A DNA stretch of 64,000 nucleotides from Ectopseudomonas khazarica. Lineage in GTDB: Bacteria > Pseudomonadota > Gammaproteobacteria > Pseudomonadales > Pseudomonadaceae. The stretch lies in NCBI RefSeq assembly GCF_004521985.1, contig NZ_SBHZ01000014.1:1-64000 (forward strand), in the 5' to 3' direction. Position numbers and translations under genes: made by a program. Every line of letters begins with the position of its first letter. The stretch's first letter is position 1. Shown here one piece after another: positions 50,341 through 63,250 of the stretch. The notes under the pieces are model-generated. The model made no database searches. It saw nothing but the letters and a program-made list of their open reading frames with translations, and had not been told where the DNA came from.

Positions 50341-50745
50341 TCAGACCGGCGTCGTGCCGATCAGGCGCGAGTCGGCCAGCGCGGCACTGCGATGCACCGT
50401 CGCGGCCTGGTACTCGGGATCGGCGAGCATGGCGAGAAAGGCGCTGGAGGATGGATAGCGCACCAGCAGGACCTGGTCCCAGTGCTCGTCGTTTGGCGCG
50501 ATGACGGCGACATGGGCCGTGCCCAGCCACTGCACTTCGCCACCGACGCCGCGCACCTTGGCCAGCGCCGTACGGCTGTAGCGCGCGTAGGCCTCGCGCC
50601 CGCTGCAGGGCGTCTCGTCACTGCCCGAGGGGTAGTTCGCCTGGGGGCTGAAACGCAGCAGGTTGAGCATCACGATCGGCGTATCGGCCGGCATCGCTTC
50701 GGCGAATGCGCGCATCTGTTCGCGGCTGGGGTTGAGGCTGGGCAT
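50341..50745 (-). CDS. DUF1330 domain-containing protein
   Basis: 134 residues, dimeric ferredoxin-like fold family. Recognisable are Met-Leu-Asn-Leu-Leu-Arg-Phe, Arg-Glu-Ala-Tyr-Ala-Arg-Tyr, Trp-Asp-Gln-Val-Leu-Leu-Val-Arg-Tyr-Pro-Ser and the C-terminal Ala-Ala-Thr-Val-His-Arg-Ser-Ala-Ala-Leu-Ala-Asp-Ser-Arg. Function unknown. It abuts ampDh2 with no spacer and opposes it, marking the left edge of the segment not found between ampDh2 and kinB in PAO1. Confidence 0.85.
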   Translation of the reverse strand: MPSLNPSREQMRAFAEAMPADTPIVMLNLLRFSPQANYPSGSDETPCSGREAYARYSRTALAKVRGVGGEVQWLGTAHVAVIAPNDEHWDQVLLVRYPSSSAFLAMLADPEYQAATVHRSAALADSRLIGTTPV

Positions 50746-50862
50746 GGCGACTCCCTCGGTGGCTGATCGAGTCAGCCTGGAGGTGAGTCGTGCCGGCAGG
50801 CAAGCGCTATCGATGAGGATGATGACCGACGATGCATGGCGGCGCCTGCCGTCGTCGTGGCC

Positions 50863-51258
50863 TCAGGCCTCGAGCAACTCGCTCAGGCGGCTGGCCAGCA
50901 GCGCGAAGTCGTAGGGCTTGACGATGCTGGCCGTGGCGGCCCCGGCATCGCGGCTGCGCACTTCCTCCAGCAGTTCCCGCTCTGCATAGCCGCTGGCGAA
51001 CAACACTGGCAGGGTCGGCCGCATCTGGCGGGCGTTCTGCACCAGTTCGCGGCCGTCCATGCCGGGCAGGCCGATGTCGCTCATCAGCAGGTCGACGGCC
51101 TGGTCGCCGCGCAGCAGTTCCAGTGCGCTGGGGGCGTCGCGCAGGGCGTGCACGCGATAGCCGAACTCTTCGAGAACCTCCACGGTCAGGTGGCGAACGA
51201 CGTCATCGTCCTCGACCAGCAGAATGGTCTTCTCGGCAGCGGAATCGGTCGCGGTCAT
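50863..51258 (-). CDS. Single-domain response regulator (CheY-like)
   Basis: 131 residues, a lone receiver domain. Acidic pocket Val-Glu-Asp-Asp-Asp, phosphoacceptor in Leu-Leu-Met-Ser-Asp-Ile-Gly-Leu-Pro-Gly-Met-Asp-Gly, Ser switch in Phe-Ala-Ser-Gly-Tyr-Ala, and Lys-Pro-Tyr-Asp-Phe. It has no output domain, so it must act by protein contact or as a phosphate sink. It is divergent from the CHASE3 hybrid kinase with 118 bases between, and is its most likely partner. Start chosen at Met-Thr-Ala-Thr; an upstream extension is non-conserved. Confidence 0.88.
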   Translation of the reverse strand: MTATDSAAEKTILLVEDDDVVRHLTVEVLEEFGYRVHALRDAPSALELLRGDQAVDLLMSDIGLPGMDGRELVQNARQMRPTLPVLFASGYAERELLEEVRSRDAGAATASIVKPYDFALLASRLSELLEA

Positions 51259-51376
51259 GGGGCTCTCTGTTTGGGCGCGCAGAAGACGCAAATGTTTGGC
51301 AAACTTCCGGGTCTGCACATGGTCAGTTTGCCACAGGCCACCTCCCACTTATAAGCAGCAGCGAGACAATCATCGA

Positions 51377-54891
<3,515 letters not shown>

Positions 54892-54892
<1 letters not shown>

Positions 54893-55701
54893 TGCCTGAC
54901 GAGATCGAGCTGCGCCTGCTGATCGAGGCGATCTACCTGCGTTACAGCTACGACTTTCGCGACTACTCCAAGGCGTCGCTGAAGCGCCGCGTGCGTCAGG
55001 CCCAGGCCCAGCTGGAGTGCCCGACCATCTCCGCGCTGCAGGAGCGCATCCTGCACGAGCCGCAGGCGTTCATGCAGTTGCTGCAGTACCTCACCATCCC
55101 GGTCAGCGAGATGTTCCGTGACCCCGGGTATTTCCTCGCACTGCGCGAACAGGTGGTGCCGCTGTTGCACACCTACCCGTCGCTGAAGATCTGGGTGGCC
55201 GGCTGCAGTACCGGAGAGGAGGTGTATTCCCTGGCCATCCTGTTGCACGAGGAAGAGCTGCTGGAGCGCACCATGATCTACGCCACGGACATCAACCCGC
55301 ATTCGCTGGAGAAGGCCGAGCAGGGCATCTTCGCGCTCGACAACCTGCGTACCTACACCCAGAACTACCAGCTGTCCGGTGGCAAGCGGGCCTTCTCCGA
55401 TTACTACTCGGCGGCCTATGACCGGGTGCTGTTCGACAAGTTTCTGCGCAGCAACGTGACCTTCGCCGACCACAGCCTGGCCACCGACAGCGTGTTCGCC
55501 GAGACCCACCTGGTGTCGTGCCGCAACGTGCTGATCTACTTCAACCGCGACCTGCAGGACCGCGCCCTCGGCCTGTTCCATGAGTCGCTGTGCCACCGTG
55601 GTTTCCTCGGCCTGGGCAGCAAGGAAAGCCTGGACTTCTCCGCCTACGCCCAGCAGTTCGAGGCGGTCTCGCGCCCCGAGCGGATCTTCCGCAAGCGATG
55701 A
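54892..55701 (+). CDS. CheR-type protein-glutamate methyltransferase
   Basis: 269 residues: an N-terminal helical part (about 1-70) and a SAM methyltransferase domain with Val-Ala-Gly-Cys-Ser-Thr-Gly-Glu-Glu-Val-Tyr-Ser-Leu-Ala (SAM loop), Tyr-Ala-Thr-Asp-Ile-Asn, and Val-Ser-Cys-Arg-Asn-Val-Leu-Ile-Tyr-Phe. CheR enzymes methylate glutamates on chemoreceptors, but no receptor, CheA or CheW gene is near. Start and stop codons overlap the flanking genes (ATG on the kinase stop; ATGA with cheB), so all are made together. Confidence 0.92.
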
Positions 55702-56309
55702 GCAGCCAACGGATCAACCTGCGCGGGCAACTGCGTGCGCCGCTGCAGGCCCTGCTCATCGGTGCCTCGGCCGGCGGCGTGGAGGCGCTGTTGCAGCTGC
55801 TCGAGGACCTGCCGGCCGATTACCGGCTGCCGGTGGTCTGCCTGCTGCATGTGCCGGACCGCAACGACAGTCTGCTCGCCGAACTGCTCGCGCGGCGCCT
55901 GCAACTGCCGGTCAAGGAGGCCGAGGACAAGGAATACCTGTGTGGCGGCAGGGTCTATGTGGCGCCTGCCGGGTATCACCTGTCCATCGAGGGAGATCGC
56001 AGTTTCTCCCTGAGTCGCGAGGAGCCGCGGCATTTCTCCCGGCCGTCGATCGACATCCTCTTCGAGTCTGCCGCCGATGCCTACGGCGAATACCTGGCCG
56101 CTGCGCTGCTCACCGGCGCCAATGAAGACGGTGCGCTCGGCCTGCTGGCCGTCCAGCGAGCCGGTGGCCTGGCTCTGGTGCAGGACCCCGCCGACGCCCA
56201 GGTGCCCACCATGCCGGAAGCAGCGCTGGCGCTGTTGCAACCGGACTTCCTTCTCCCCATCGCCGCCATGCGCGTACTGCTGAATGAACTGGATGCCCCG
56301 CCATGCTAA
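55698..56309 (+). CDS. CheB-type methylesterase, catalytic domain only
   Basis: 203 residues with the CheB fold but no receiver domain. The catalytic Ser is in Leu-Ile-Gly-Ala-Ser-Ala-Gly-Gly, the His in Leu-Leu-His-Val-Pro, and the Asp in Leu-Thr-Gly-Ala-Asn-Glu-Asp-Gly-Ala; Arg-Pro-Ser-Ile-Asp-Ile-Leu-Phe-Glu-Ser also fits. Normal CheB is switched on by phosphorylation of its receiver, so this one would need another control, perhaps the stand-alone receiver or the receiver-kinase that follows with a 7-base overlap. Confidence 0.9.
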   Translation: MSSQRINLRGQLRAPLQALLIGASAGGVEALLQLLEDLPADYRLPVVCLLHVPDRNDSLLAELLARRLQLPVKEAEDKEYLCGGRVYVAPAGYHLSIEGDRSFSLSREEPRHFSRPSIDILFESAADAYGEYLAAALLTGANEDGALGLLAVQRAGGLALVQDPADAQVPTMPEAALALLQPDFLLPIAAMRVLLNELDAPPC

Positions 56310-57490
56310 GGAAGATTGAAGCCAAGGTGCTGATCGTCGACGACCTGCCGGAGAACCTGCTGGCCCTGCGCTCGCTGATCCAGAGCGAGGACCGCACGGT
56401 GTTCGAAGCCAACAGTGCCGACGATGCGCTGTCGCTGCTGCTCGAGCACGAGTTCGCCCTGGCCATTCTCGACGTGAAGATGCCGGGCATGAACGGTTTC
56501 GAACTGGCCGAACTGATGCGCGGCACGGAGAGGACCAAGCACATCCCGATCATCTTCGTCAGCGCCGTTGGCCGGGACATGGACTACGCCTTCCGTGGCT
56601 ACGAGAGCGGTGCGGTGGACTTCCTGCACAAGCCGCTGTCGCCCTTCGAGGTGCGCAGCAAGGTGGCGATGTTCGTCGAGCTGTACCGCCACCGCAAGGC
56701 GCTGAGCATGCAACTGGAAGTGGTCGAGGCGGCGCGCCGCGAGCAGGAGGCCCTGCTCACCGAACTGCGCGAAACCCAGGCCGAGCTGCAGAAGGCGGTG
56801 CAGATGCGCGACGTGTTCATGTCCATCGCCTCCCATGAGCTGCGCACTCCGCTCAACGGCCTGATCCTCGATGTGCAACTGCGCCGGTTGCGCCTGGAGC
56901 AGGGCCGGGAGGACGCATTCACACCGGAAAAACTGCAGGAGATGATCACGCGTGACGAACGGCAGATTCGCAGCCTGAGCCGCCTGATCGACGACATGCT
57001 GGATGTCTCGCGCATTCGCACCGGCAAGCTCTCGGTGCGTCCGCAGCCGGGCGATCTCGGCGTGCTGGCCGCAAACGTGGTGGAAAGCCTGGCCGCGCAG
57101 TTCAGCGCCACCGGCTGCCAGGTCGACCTGAGGGTGGACGGCCCGGCCCCGGTGCTGATGGACGAGTTCCGCATCGAGCAGGTGCTGGCCAACCTGCTGA
57201 CCAATGCGCTGCGCTACGGCGGTGGCAAGCCGGTGTCCGTGCGGGTGAGCGCCGAGGGCGATGCCGTGCGCGCCGAGGTCCGTGATCAGGGCATGGGCAT
57301 CTCCGAAGCGGATCAGCGTCGCGTGTTCGAACAGTTCGAGCGGGTCGGCGACAGCGCTGTCGCGCAGGGCCTGGGGCTTGGCCTGTTCATCAGCGAACAG
57401 ATCGTCCAGGCGCACGGCGGCCGTATCGAGCTGAGCAGTCGCCTTGGCGAGGGCTCCTGTTTCAGCGTCGTGCTGCCGCGTCGCGGCTGA
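56303..57490 (+). CDS. Response regulator-histidine kinase (REC-HisKA-HATPase)
   Basis: 395 residues, cytoplasmic. Receiver about 5-125 (Val-Asp-Asp-Leu-Pro-Glu-Asn, phospho-Asp in Ala-Ile-Leu-Asp-Val-Lys-Met-Pro, His-Lys-Pro-Leu-Ser), a coiled coil to ~165, HisKA with Ile-Ala-Ser-His-Glu-Leu-Arg-Thr-Pro-Leu-Asn, and an ATPase domain with Asn-Ala-Leu-Arg-Tyr-Gly and Asp-Gln-Gly-Met-Gly-Ile. An N-terminal receiver lets it take phosphate from an upstream kinase and so it can relay from the CHASE3 hybrid. It is the last gene of the module. Confidence 0.9.
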   Translation: MLRKIEAKVLIVDDLPENLLALRSLIQSEDRTVFEANSADDALSLLLEHEFALAILDVKMPGMNGFELAELMRGTERTKHIPIIFVSAVGRDMDYAFRGYESGAVDFLHKPLSPFEVRSKVAMFVELYRHRKALSMQLEVVEAARREQEALLTELRETQAELQKAVQMRDVFMSIASHELRTPLNGLILDVQLRRLRLEQGREDAFTPEKLQEMITRDERQIRSLSRLIDDMLDVSRIRTGKLSVRPQPGDLGVLAANVVESLAAQFSATGCQVDLRVDGPAPVLMDEFRIEQVLANLLTNALRYGGGKPVSVRVSAEGDAVRAEVRDQGMGISEADQRRVFEQFERVGDSAVAQGLGLGLFISEQIVQAHGGRIELSSRLGEGSCFSVVLPRRG

Positions 57491-57491
57491 T

Positions 57492-57536
57492 CGTGCATTT
57501 TGCACGTGTCGTACTTCGTGCATCTTGCAAAGTGCA
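57492..57536 (+). promoter_or_regulatory. Cluster of TGCA-N3-TGCA palindromes (candidate AlgB enhancer sites)
   Basis: Three overlapping or adjacent sites, each TGCA-3 bases-TGCA: CGTGCA-TTT-TGCACG (perfect), CGTGCA-TCT-TGCAAA, and TGCA-AAG-TGCA. They are about 70-125 bases upstream of a sigma-54 promoter, the distance expected for an enhancer-binding activator. Identical architecture occurs before the BON-protein gene on the other side of algB. Confidence 0.7.
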
Positions 57537-57601
57537 TGGGGGTGGCGCTTTGAGATTGCATTAAGTTATTGATTTATAAGGATATTTTTATTCGTTTGGT
57601 G

Positions 57602-57618
57602 TTGGCATGAGCGCTGCA
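57602..57618 (+). promoter_or_regulatory. Sigma-54 (RpoN) promoter for the small envelope protein genes
   Basis: TTGGCATGAGCGCTGCA has the invariant GG-N10-GC spacing and TGGCA / TGCA boxes of RpoN promoters. It ends 47 bases before the first ATG. The preceding ~70 bases are AT-rich, which would ease DNA looping by an activator bound to the upstream palindromes. Confidence 0.75.
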
Positions 57619-57665
57619 AATTCAGTCATGTAAGTCCTCGACTGATCTGCTAATGGAGAAGCGTC

Positions 57666-57965
57666 ATGTACATCGTCCGAATGAGCCTGTTCTGCATCAC
57701 TGCATTGCTGGTCAACGGGGCTTACGCCACGGACTTCACGGGTTCGGCAGGGGCCATGGCGCGTACCGCCGAACTGACGGTGCCCAGTGCGCAGGCCTGG
57801 ACCTCTGGCTCCGCCGTGCGCTCGGAGGCGCCTGGCAGCCTGCGCCAGCCCGCTGCCCGCAGCACCGAGGATGACGGCCAGTGGCTGCGCACCGCCAGCG
57901 ACGGCAAGACCGCTACCGCCAACCGTGAGCCGCGCCCTGCCAGCAGCCCGCGCTGGGTATTTTGA
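57666..57965 (+). CDS. Small secreted protein of unknown function
   Basis: 99 residues: N-terminal signal peptide (Leu-Phe-Cys-Ile-Thr-Ala-Leu-Leu-Val-Asn-Gly-Ala-Tyr-Ala, cleavage near residue 21), then a low-complexity Ser/Ala/Arg-rich mature part with several Pro and no Cys. No family recognised; probably disordered. The ATG follows GGAGAAG; a second Met lies five codons on. It is the first gene behind a sigma-54 promoter and ends 17 bases before the next small gene. Confidence 0.65.
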   Translation: MYIVRMSLFCITALLVNGAYATDFTGSAGAMARTAELTVPSAQAWTSGSAVRSEAPGSLRQPAARSTEDDGQWLRTASDGKTATANREPRPASSPRWVF

Positions 57966-57982
57966 GCGACAGGAGTCCCGCC

Positions 57983-58168
57983 ATGTCCAGAAGCGCTTTC
58001 CTGTTGTTGATCATGACGCTGCTCAGCCTCGCCGTGCTGTGGCTGAGCCCAGGCCTGGAGGGCAGCCTTGCGCTGCTGCTCAAGGGCGCCTGCGCGCTGT
58101 TCGCCCTGGCCTTCCTGGTGGCCTTGATGCTCGGGCGTCGTATCAAGTTCGACCCGGTGCTGCGCTGA
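57983..58168 (+). CDS. Small two-helix membrane protein
   Basis: 61 residues made of two hydrophobic helices (about 5-24 and 27-50) with a charged end Gly-Arg-Arg-Ile-Lys-Phe-Asp. The ATG has an AGGAG site. No domain is recognised. Co-directional with and close to the secreted protein gene, so most likely co-transcribed from the sigma-54 promoter. A small gene next to algB also exists in PAO1 (PA5482), but I cannot confirm orthology from memory. Confidence 0.65.
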   Translation: MSRSAFLLLIMTLLSLAVLWLSPGLEGSLALLLKGACALFALAFLVALMLGRRIKFDPVLR

Positions 58169-58241
58169 CCCGTTCGTTCATCACCTGACGCCAGCGAAGA
58201 CGCCACACGCAGTCTTGCGGCATTTCAGCCCTCTCCCCCAA

Positions 58242-58267
58242 CCCCTCTCCCATGAATGGGAGAGGGG
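58242..58267. repeat. Palindromic CCCCTCTCCCAT repeat between convergent operons
   Basis: A 12-bp perfect inverted repeat CCCCTCTCCCAT / ATGGGAGAGGGG with a 2-base loop, preceded by CCCTCTCCCCCAA. The same kind of element is scattered in many pseudomonad and other proteobacterial genomes. A shorter relative CTCCCAT-CT-ATGGGAG occurs near 41.6 kb. It lies between the small membrane gene and kinB and may end transcription from both sides, though it lacks a T-run. Confidence 0.65.
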
Positions 58268-58302
58268 AGCCAAAGCTGTTCGCACGCAGTGCGGCGTTTT
58301 CG

Positions 58303-60099
58303 TCACACCGGCAGGCTGAAGTAGAACAGCGCCCCTTCGCCGGGGCTCGAGTCGACCTTGAGCTGACCGCCGTGCAGCTGGACGATTTCCCGCGCCAGTG
58401 CCAAGCCCAGGCCGACGCCGCCCTTGCGCCTGCCGACCTGAACGAACGGCTCGAAGATACGGCTCTGCTGGCCGAAGGGAATGCCTTCGCCTGCGTCCTG
58501 CACGCTGACGATCACCTGTTCGCCGCTGCGCCGTGCCTGCAGCCGCACGGTGCCGCCGGGATTGCTGTAGCGCAGGGCGTTGCTGAGCAGGTTGTCGAGC
58601 AGGCGCGACACCTGTTCGGCGTCGACATTGATCGCGGGCAGTGCCTCGTGGATCTCACTGACCAGGGCGACCTCACGCTCCTGGGCTTCGTCTGCGCAGC
58701 GCTGCAGGGCGTCCTGGATCAGGCCGGCGGGGTCCTGCGGGGTGCGCTGCAGGGTCTGCACACCGTTCTGGTAGCGCGAGAAGTTGAGCAGGTCGTCGAT
58801 CAGCTGTACCAGGCGGTGCATCTCTTCGTCGACGGTGCGCATCAGGTCCTGCTCGCGGCCTCCTGCGGGCAGCTGCAGGCGTTCGCGCAGCAGGCTGAAG
58901 GCCATGTGCATGCCGGTTATGGGCGTACGCAGCTCGTGGGAGGCGCGCAGGATGAACTCGCTGCGCACGCGCTCGAAGGCGCGCTGCTTGGTGACGTCGC
59001 GCAACACCATCACCGCCCCGACACTGCCGCCCTCGCTGACCTGCACCGGCGTCAGTGCCCAGGCCAGCAGGCGCGTCTCGCCGTCGCGCTCGATCTGCAG
59101 GTCGGCGGGCGGCTCGCTGAGCAGTTCGCCAGCGAGCACCTGGTGCAATGCCTCTTCCACGGCGTGACCGGGCAGCAGCGGGCCGATGCTCTGCCCCAGC
59201 AGGTCGGTGTGCCAGGACAGCTGGCGCAACGCGACCGGGTTGGCGTGCTCGATACGGCCGTGTGCGTCGAGAATCACCAGGCCGTCGTCGATGCTGTCGA
59301 GTACTGCCTTCAGACGCCCCTGGCTGCTGAGCAGCTGGTTGAGGTTGCTCGAGTGATACTCGCGCAGGGCCTCGATCATCAGGCCGAAACGGCGGCTCAG
59401 CAGGGCCAGCTCGGCCACTGGCGACACGGGCAGGACGACGTCGTACTGGCCACGCCCGATCTGGTCGGCCGCTCGGGCCAGCAGGTCGATGGGCGCGCCG
59501 AAGCGGCGGGCGATGCCATGGGCGGTGAGCACGCCGATGATCAGTACTGCCACGCCGATCAGGGCGAGCAGGGCGGCGATCAGCTGTGAGCGCTCGGCGG
59601 CCTGCTGCTCGGCCTCGCTGACCCGCTCGATCACCTGGTTCTGCAGGTCCAGCAGGTGCTGGCGCAGGTTCTGGAAGGCTTCGCTGAAGGGATCGTAGTT
59701 GGCCAGGGCATGGGGCGACTGACCGGCGGGTGTGCCGGCGCTGGCGGCCTGTACCATCTGCTGGTGCAGCACGGCCGCCTGCTCGAGGCCACGGCTGTAG
59801 CGCTTGCCCAGGTTGGCGGCGATACCTCGGTCGAGGGTGGCCACGAAGGCCTGGCGGCTGCTGGCAAGCTGTTCCGGCTTGGGCGTGTCGCCGATCAGGA
59901 TCAGCAGCTCCTCGCCCAGGTGCTGGCGCAGCTTCTGGCCGATCTCCACGGCGCTGAAGCCCCGCTGGATCAGCTCGCTCTGGCTGCTGGCCATCTGCGT
60001 GACGCTGAACAGCCCCAGGAGCAGGCCGAGCAGGGCGACGGTGATCAGCGCGGAGATGCTGAGGAACAGCCGGGTGCGAAGCTTCATCGGCAGCTGCAT
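58303..60099 (-). CDS. kinB: Sensor histidine kinase KinB
   Basis: 598 residues, the length of KinB. Membrane helix ~14-36, periplasmic domain to ~166, helix ~167-189, HAMP ~190-245, PAS ~253-370 (Val-Leu-Asp-Ser-Ile-Asp-Asp-Gly-Leu-Val-Ile-Leu), HisKA with Arg-Ala-Ser-His-Glu-Leu-Arg-Thr-Pro-Ile, and an ATPase domain (Asn-Ala-Leu-Arg-Tyr-Ser, Gly-Val-Gly-Leu-Gly-Leu). KinB is known to phosphorylate and dephosphorylate AlgB and to restrain alginate in P. aeruginosa. It lies 14 bases downstream of algB on the same strand. Confidence 0.94.
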   Translation of the reverse strand: MQLPMKLRTRLFLSISALITVALLGLLLGLFSVTQMASSQSELIQRGFSAVEIGQKLRQHLGEELLILIGDTPKPEQLASSRQAFVATLDRGIAANLGKRYSRGLEQAAVLHQQMVQAASAGTPAGQSPHALANYDPFSEAFQNLRQHLLDLQNQVIERVSEAEQQAAERSQLIAALLALIGVAVLIIGVLTAHGIARRFGAPIDLLARAADQIGRGQYDVVLPVSPVAELALLSRRFGLMIEALREYHSSNLNQLLSSQGRLKAVLDSIDDGLVILDAHGRIEHANPVALRQLSWHTDLLGQSIGPLLPGHAVEEALHQVLAGELLSEPPADLQIERDGETRLLAWALTPVQVSEGGSVGAVMVLRDVTKQRAFERVRSEFILRASHELRTPITGMHMAFSLLRERLQLPAGGREQDLMRTVDEEMHRLVQLIDDLLNFSRYQNGVQTLQRTPQDPAGLIQDALQRCADEAQEREVALVSEIHEALPAINVDAEQVSRLLDNLLSNALRYSNPGGTVRLQARRSGEQVIVSVQDAGEGIPFGQQSRIFEPFVQVGRRKGGVGLGLALAREIVQLHGGQLKVDSSPGEGALFYFSLPV

Positions 60100-60113
60100 G
60101 GTGATCCCAGGGG

Positions 60114-61466
<1,353 letters not shown>

Positions 61467-61512
61467 GTATGTGCTCCGTCTGACGAGTCGATGCAGCTTA
61501 GTCAGGTAAAAA

Positions 61513-61557
61513 CCGTGCAAGTTGCACGGCCTGACCGCGCCGATGCTGCACCCTGCA
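61513..61557. promoter_or_regulatory. TGCA-N3-TGCA palindromes between algB and the BON gene
   Basis: CCGTGCA-AGT-TGCACGG is a perfect palindrome with the same core as the sites at 57.5 kb; a second site TGCA-CCC-TGCA follows 25 bases on and continues into TGCATGCA. They are roughly 65-125 bases upstream of the sigma-54 promoter on the plus strand and 46-91 bases upstream of algB on the minus strand. Confidence 0.7.
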
Positions 61558-61624
61558 TGCAGGCAGGATGCCTTTATTGTTTTTAACTATTTGTTTTATA
61601 ACGAATTTAATTGATTGTATCGGC

Positions 61625-61639
61625 TGGCACGGGGCTTGC
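61625..61639 (+). promoter_or_regulatory. Sigma-54 (RpoN) promoter for the BON-domain operon
   Basis: TGGCACGGGGCTTGC is a near-perfect consensus (TGGCAC-N5-TTGC, GG-N10-GC). It ends 38 bases before the BON-protein ATG and follows an AT-rich stretch of about 50 bases. Confidence 0.85.
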
Positions 61640-61677
61640 GATATTCCTCTTGTCCTTTCATGAGCAGGAGTGAATCC

Positions 61678-62508
61678 ATGCCCCCGTTCAAACCCTTGCT
61701 GCTGGCCACGAGCGCTGCGCTGATGCTGAGCCTGACGCCGCTGGCCAGTCAGGCAGCTGACGGTCAGCTGGCCGCGCAACTGGCAGCCGCGCGTCAGGAA
61801 GGCTCCATCTGGACCGCCTTCGCGCTCAACCGTCATCTCAATCCGTTCAAGCTCGACATCGAGGTGGAGGCTGGCGAGGCCACGCTGACCGGCAAGGTCG
61901 AGAACGCCGTGCAGAAGGACCTGGCCGAGCAGGTGGCCCTGAGCATAGAGGGCATCGACGCGGTGGACAATCGCATCGAGGTCGCGGGCGAGGCCGCCAG
62001 CGGCAACCCGCCGGGTCTGGTGCAGCGTCTGGAAGACGCCAGCCTGGCCGCCACCGTGAAGTCCAAGTTGCTGTGGAACAGCAACACCCGTGGCCTGGAC
62101 ATCCAGGTCAAGAGCGAGACCGGTGCCATCACCCTCAGCGGCCGTGCACAGACCCCGGCGGCCAAGGAACTGGCCGGCCAGCTGGCCGCCAACACCGACG
62201 GCGTGCGCGAGGTGTTCAACCACCTCAGCATCAGCACCGCCGACAGCACCAGCAGTGAAGTGCAGACCGCAGTGGATGAGGCGCGCGAGGACATCAGCGA
62301 CAGCTGGATCACCAGCAAGGTCAAGGCCAGCTTCCTCTATAGCCGCAACCTCGATGCGCTGAACATCTCGGTGAACACCGACGATGGCCTGGTGAGCCTG
62401 CGCGGCAGCGTGCTGAGCAGCGCCGAGAAGCGCCTGGCAGTCGAGATCGCCCGCAACATCCGTGGTGTGCGTGGCGTGGATGCCGACGCCCTGCGCATCA
62501 CCGGCTGA
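61678..62508 (+). CDS. Periplasmic protein with three BON domains (OsmY-like)
   Basis: 276 residues: signal peptide (ending Ser-Gln-Ala-Ala near residue 22), then three BON repeats at about 35-100, 115-180 and 200-275. Each has the pattern of a strand ending in Leu-Thr-Gly-Lys-Val, Leu-Ser-Gly-Arg-Ala or Leu-Arg-Gly-Ser-Val, followed by an Ala-Glu helix and Gly-Val-Arg or Gly-Ile-Asp-Ala-Val. BON domains bind phospholipid or other envelope components, and OsmY helps cells withstand osmotic stress. The gene follows GCAGGAG and a sigma-54 promoter, pointing to AlgB/RpoN control. Confidence 0.88.
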   Translation: MPPFKPLLLATSAALMLSLTPLASQAADGQLAAQLAAARQEGSIWTAFALNRHLNPFKLDIEVEAGEATLTGKVENAVQKDLAEQVALSIEGIDAVDNRIEVAGEAASGNPPGLVQRLEDASLAATVKSKLLWNSNTRGLDIQVKSETGAITLSGRAQTPAAKELAGQLAANTDGVREVFNHLSISTADSTSSEVQTAVDEAREDISDSWITSKVKASFLYSRNLDALNISVNTDDGLVSLRGSVLSSAEKRLAVEIARNIRGVRGVDADALRITG

Positions 62509-62575
62509 AGCTTTTTTCATCCTGACCGCAGGCGCGGTCAGCCATCCGCAAGTCCCATCGCCAAGGAGTCATTCC

Positions 62576-63010
62576 ATGAGCAGCAAGACCGCACAACTCA
62601 ACGAACTGATCGAGATCACCCGTGACGGCAAGCGCTTCTACGAGCACGCCCACGAGGAGGTCAAGGACATCCGCCTGCAGGCGCTGTTCCGTGACATGGT
62701 CCGCGCCAAGACCGAAGTGATCGACGCGCTGAGCGTCAAGGTCGCGGCCAACCAGAGCGAGCCGGCAGCCGGCGGCACCATGCTGGGCAAGCTGCGCCAG
62801 GTGTACGCCGATACCCGCGCCACCTTGGCCAAGGACGAAGAGGCCACCTACGTCGCCCAGCTGGAAGAGGCCGAGGACCGCATCCTGCACGCCTTCGAGG
62901 ACGCCCTGGAGGACTCGGACAACGACGTCCGTGCGCTGCTGGCCGTGGAGATGCCCAAGGTGCGTGCCTGCCATGACCGCATGCGTGCGCTGAAGCAGAA
63001 CATGCAGTAA
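62576..63010 (+). CDS. DUF2383 (PA2169 family) four-helix-bundle protein
   Basis: 144 residues, no signal peptide. The N-terminus Leu-Asn-Glu-Leu-Ile-Glu-Ile-Thr-Arg-Asp-Gly-Lys-Arg-Phe-Tyr-Glu-His-Ala and repeated acidic/His-bearing helices (Glu-Asp-Arg-Ile-Leu-His-Ala-Phe-Glu-Asp-Ala-Leu) match the ferritin-like PA2169 family, whose function is unknown. It starts after AAGGAGTC, 68 bases behind the BON gene, and shares its transcript up to the terminator that follows. Likely part of a stress response. Confidence 0.88.
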   Translation: MSSKTAQLNELIEITRDGKRFYEHAHEEVKDIRLQALFRDMVRAKTEVIDALSVKVAANQSEPAAGGTMLGKLRQVYADTRATLAKDEEATYVAQLEEAEDRILHAFEDALEDSDNDVRALLAVEMPKVRACHDRMRALKQNMQ

Positions 63011-63029
63011 CGCCCAGCGTCAGCCCCGA

Positions 63030-63060
63030 GCCCCCGCACGCCTTGCGTGCGGGGGCTTTT
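63030..63060 (+). terminator. Rho-independent terminator after the DUF2383 gene
   Basis: A 12-bp perfect stem GCCCCCGCACGC / GCGTGCGGGGGC, 3-base loop, four Ts. Confidence 0.9.
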
Positions 63061-63143
63061 CATTGGCTGTCCGGCAGCGGGCGAGCGCTGCTCATCCGCA
63101 GGTTGCGTCCTCGCGGCAGGCCCCTTTGCATCGTTGCAATGAA

Positions 63144-63182
63144 AAGTCATCAGCGTTCATTTAACTGTCACATTCGTTTCAT
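63144..63182 (+). promoter_or_regulatory. Pho box upstream of pstS
   Basis: Direct repeats with 10-11 base periodicity resemble PhoB half sites: GTCAT, then GTTCAT, then CTGTCAC, then GTTTCAT. The last two (CTGTCAC-ATTC-GTTTCAT) form a standard Pho box; the earlier ones suggest a second PhoB dimer. They lie 69-107 bases before the pstS ATG. Confidence 0.75.
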
Positions 63183-63250
63183 AGAGTGTTCACGTGGCCT
63201 GCAGATACTTGGGCCCGTTCCATCCAACACTATCCTGCTAGGAGCAAGGC

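Noticed and set aside
58242..58267. Transposon or IS end
   Set aside because: It is a short dispersed palindrome with no adjacent transposase or target duplication.
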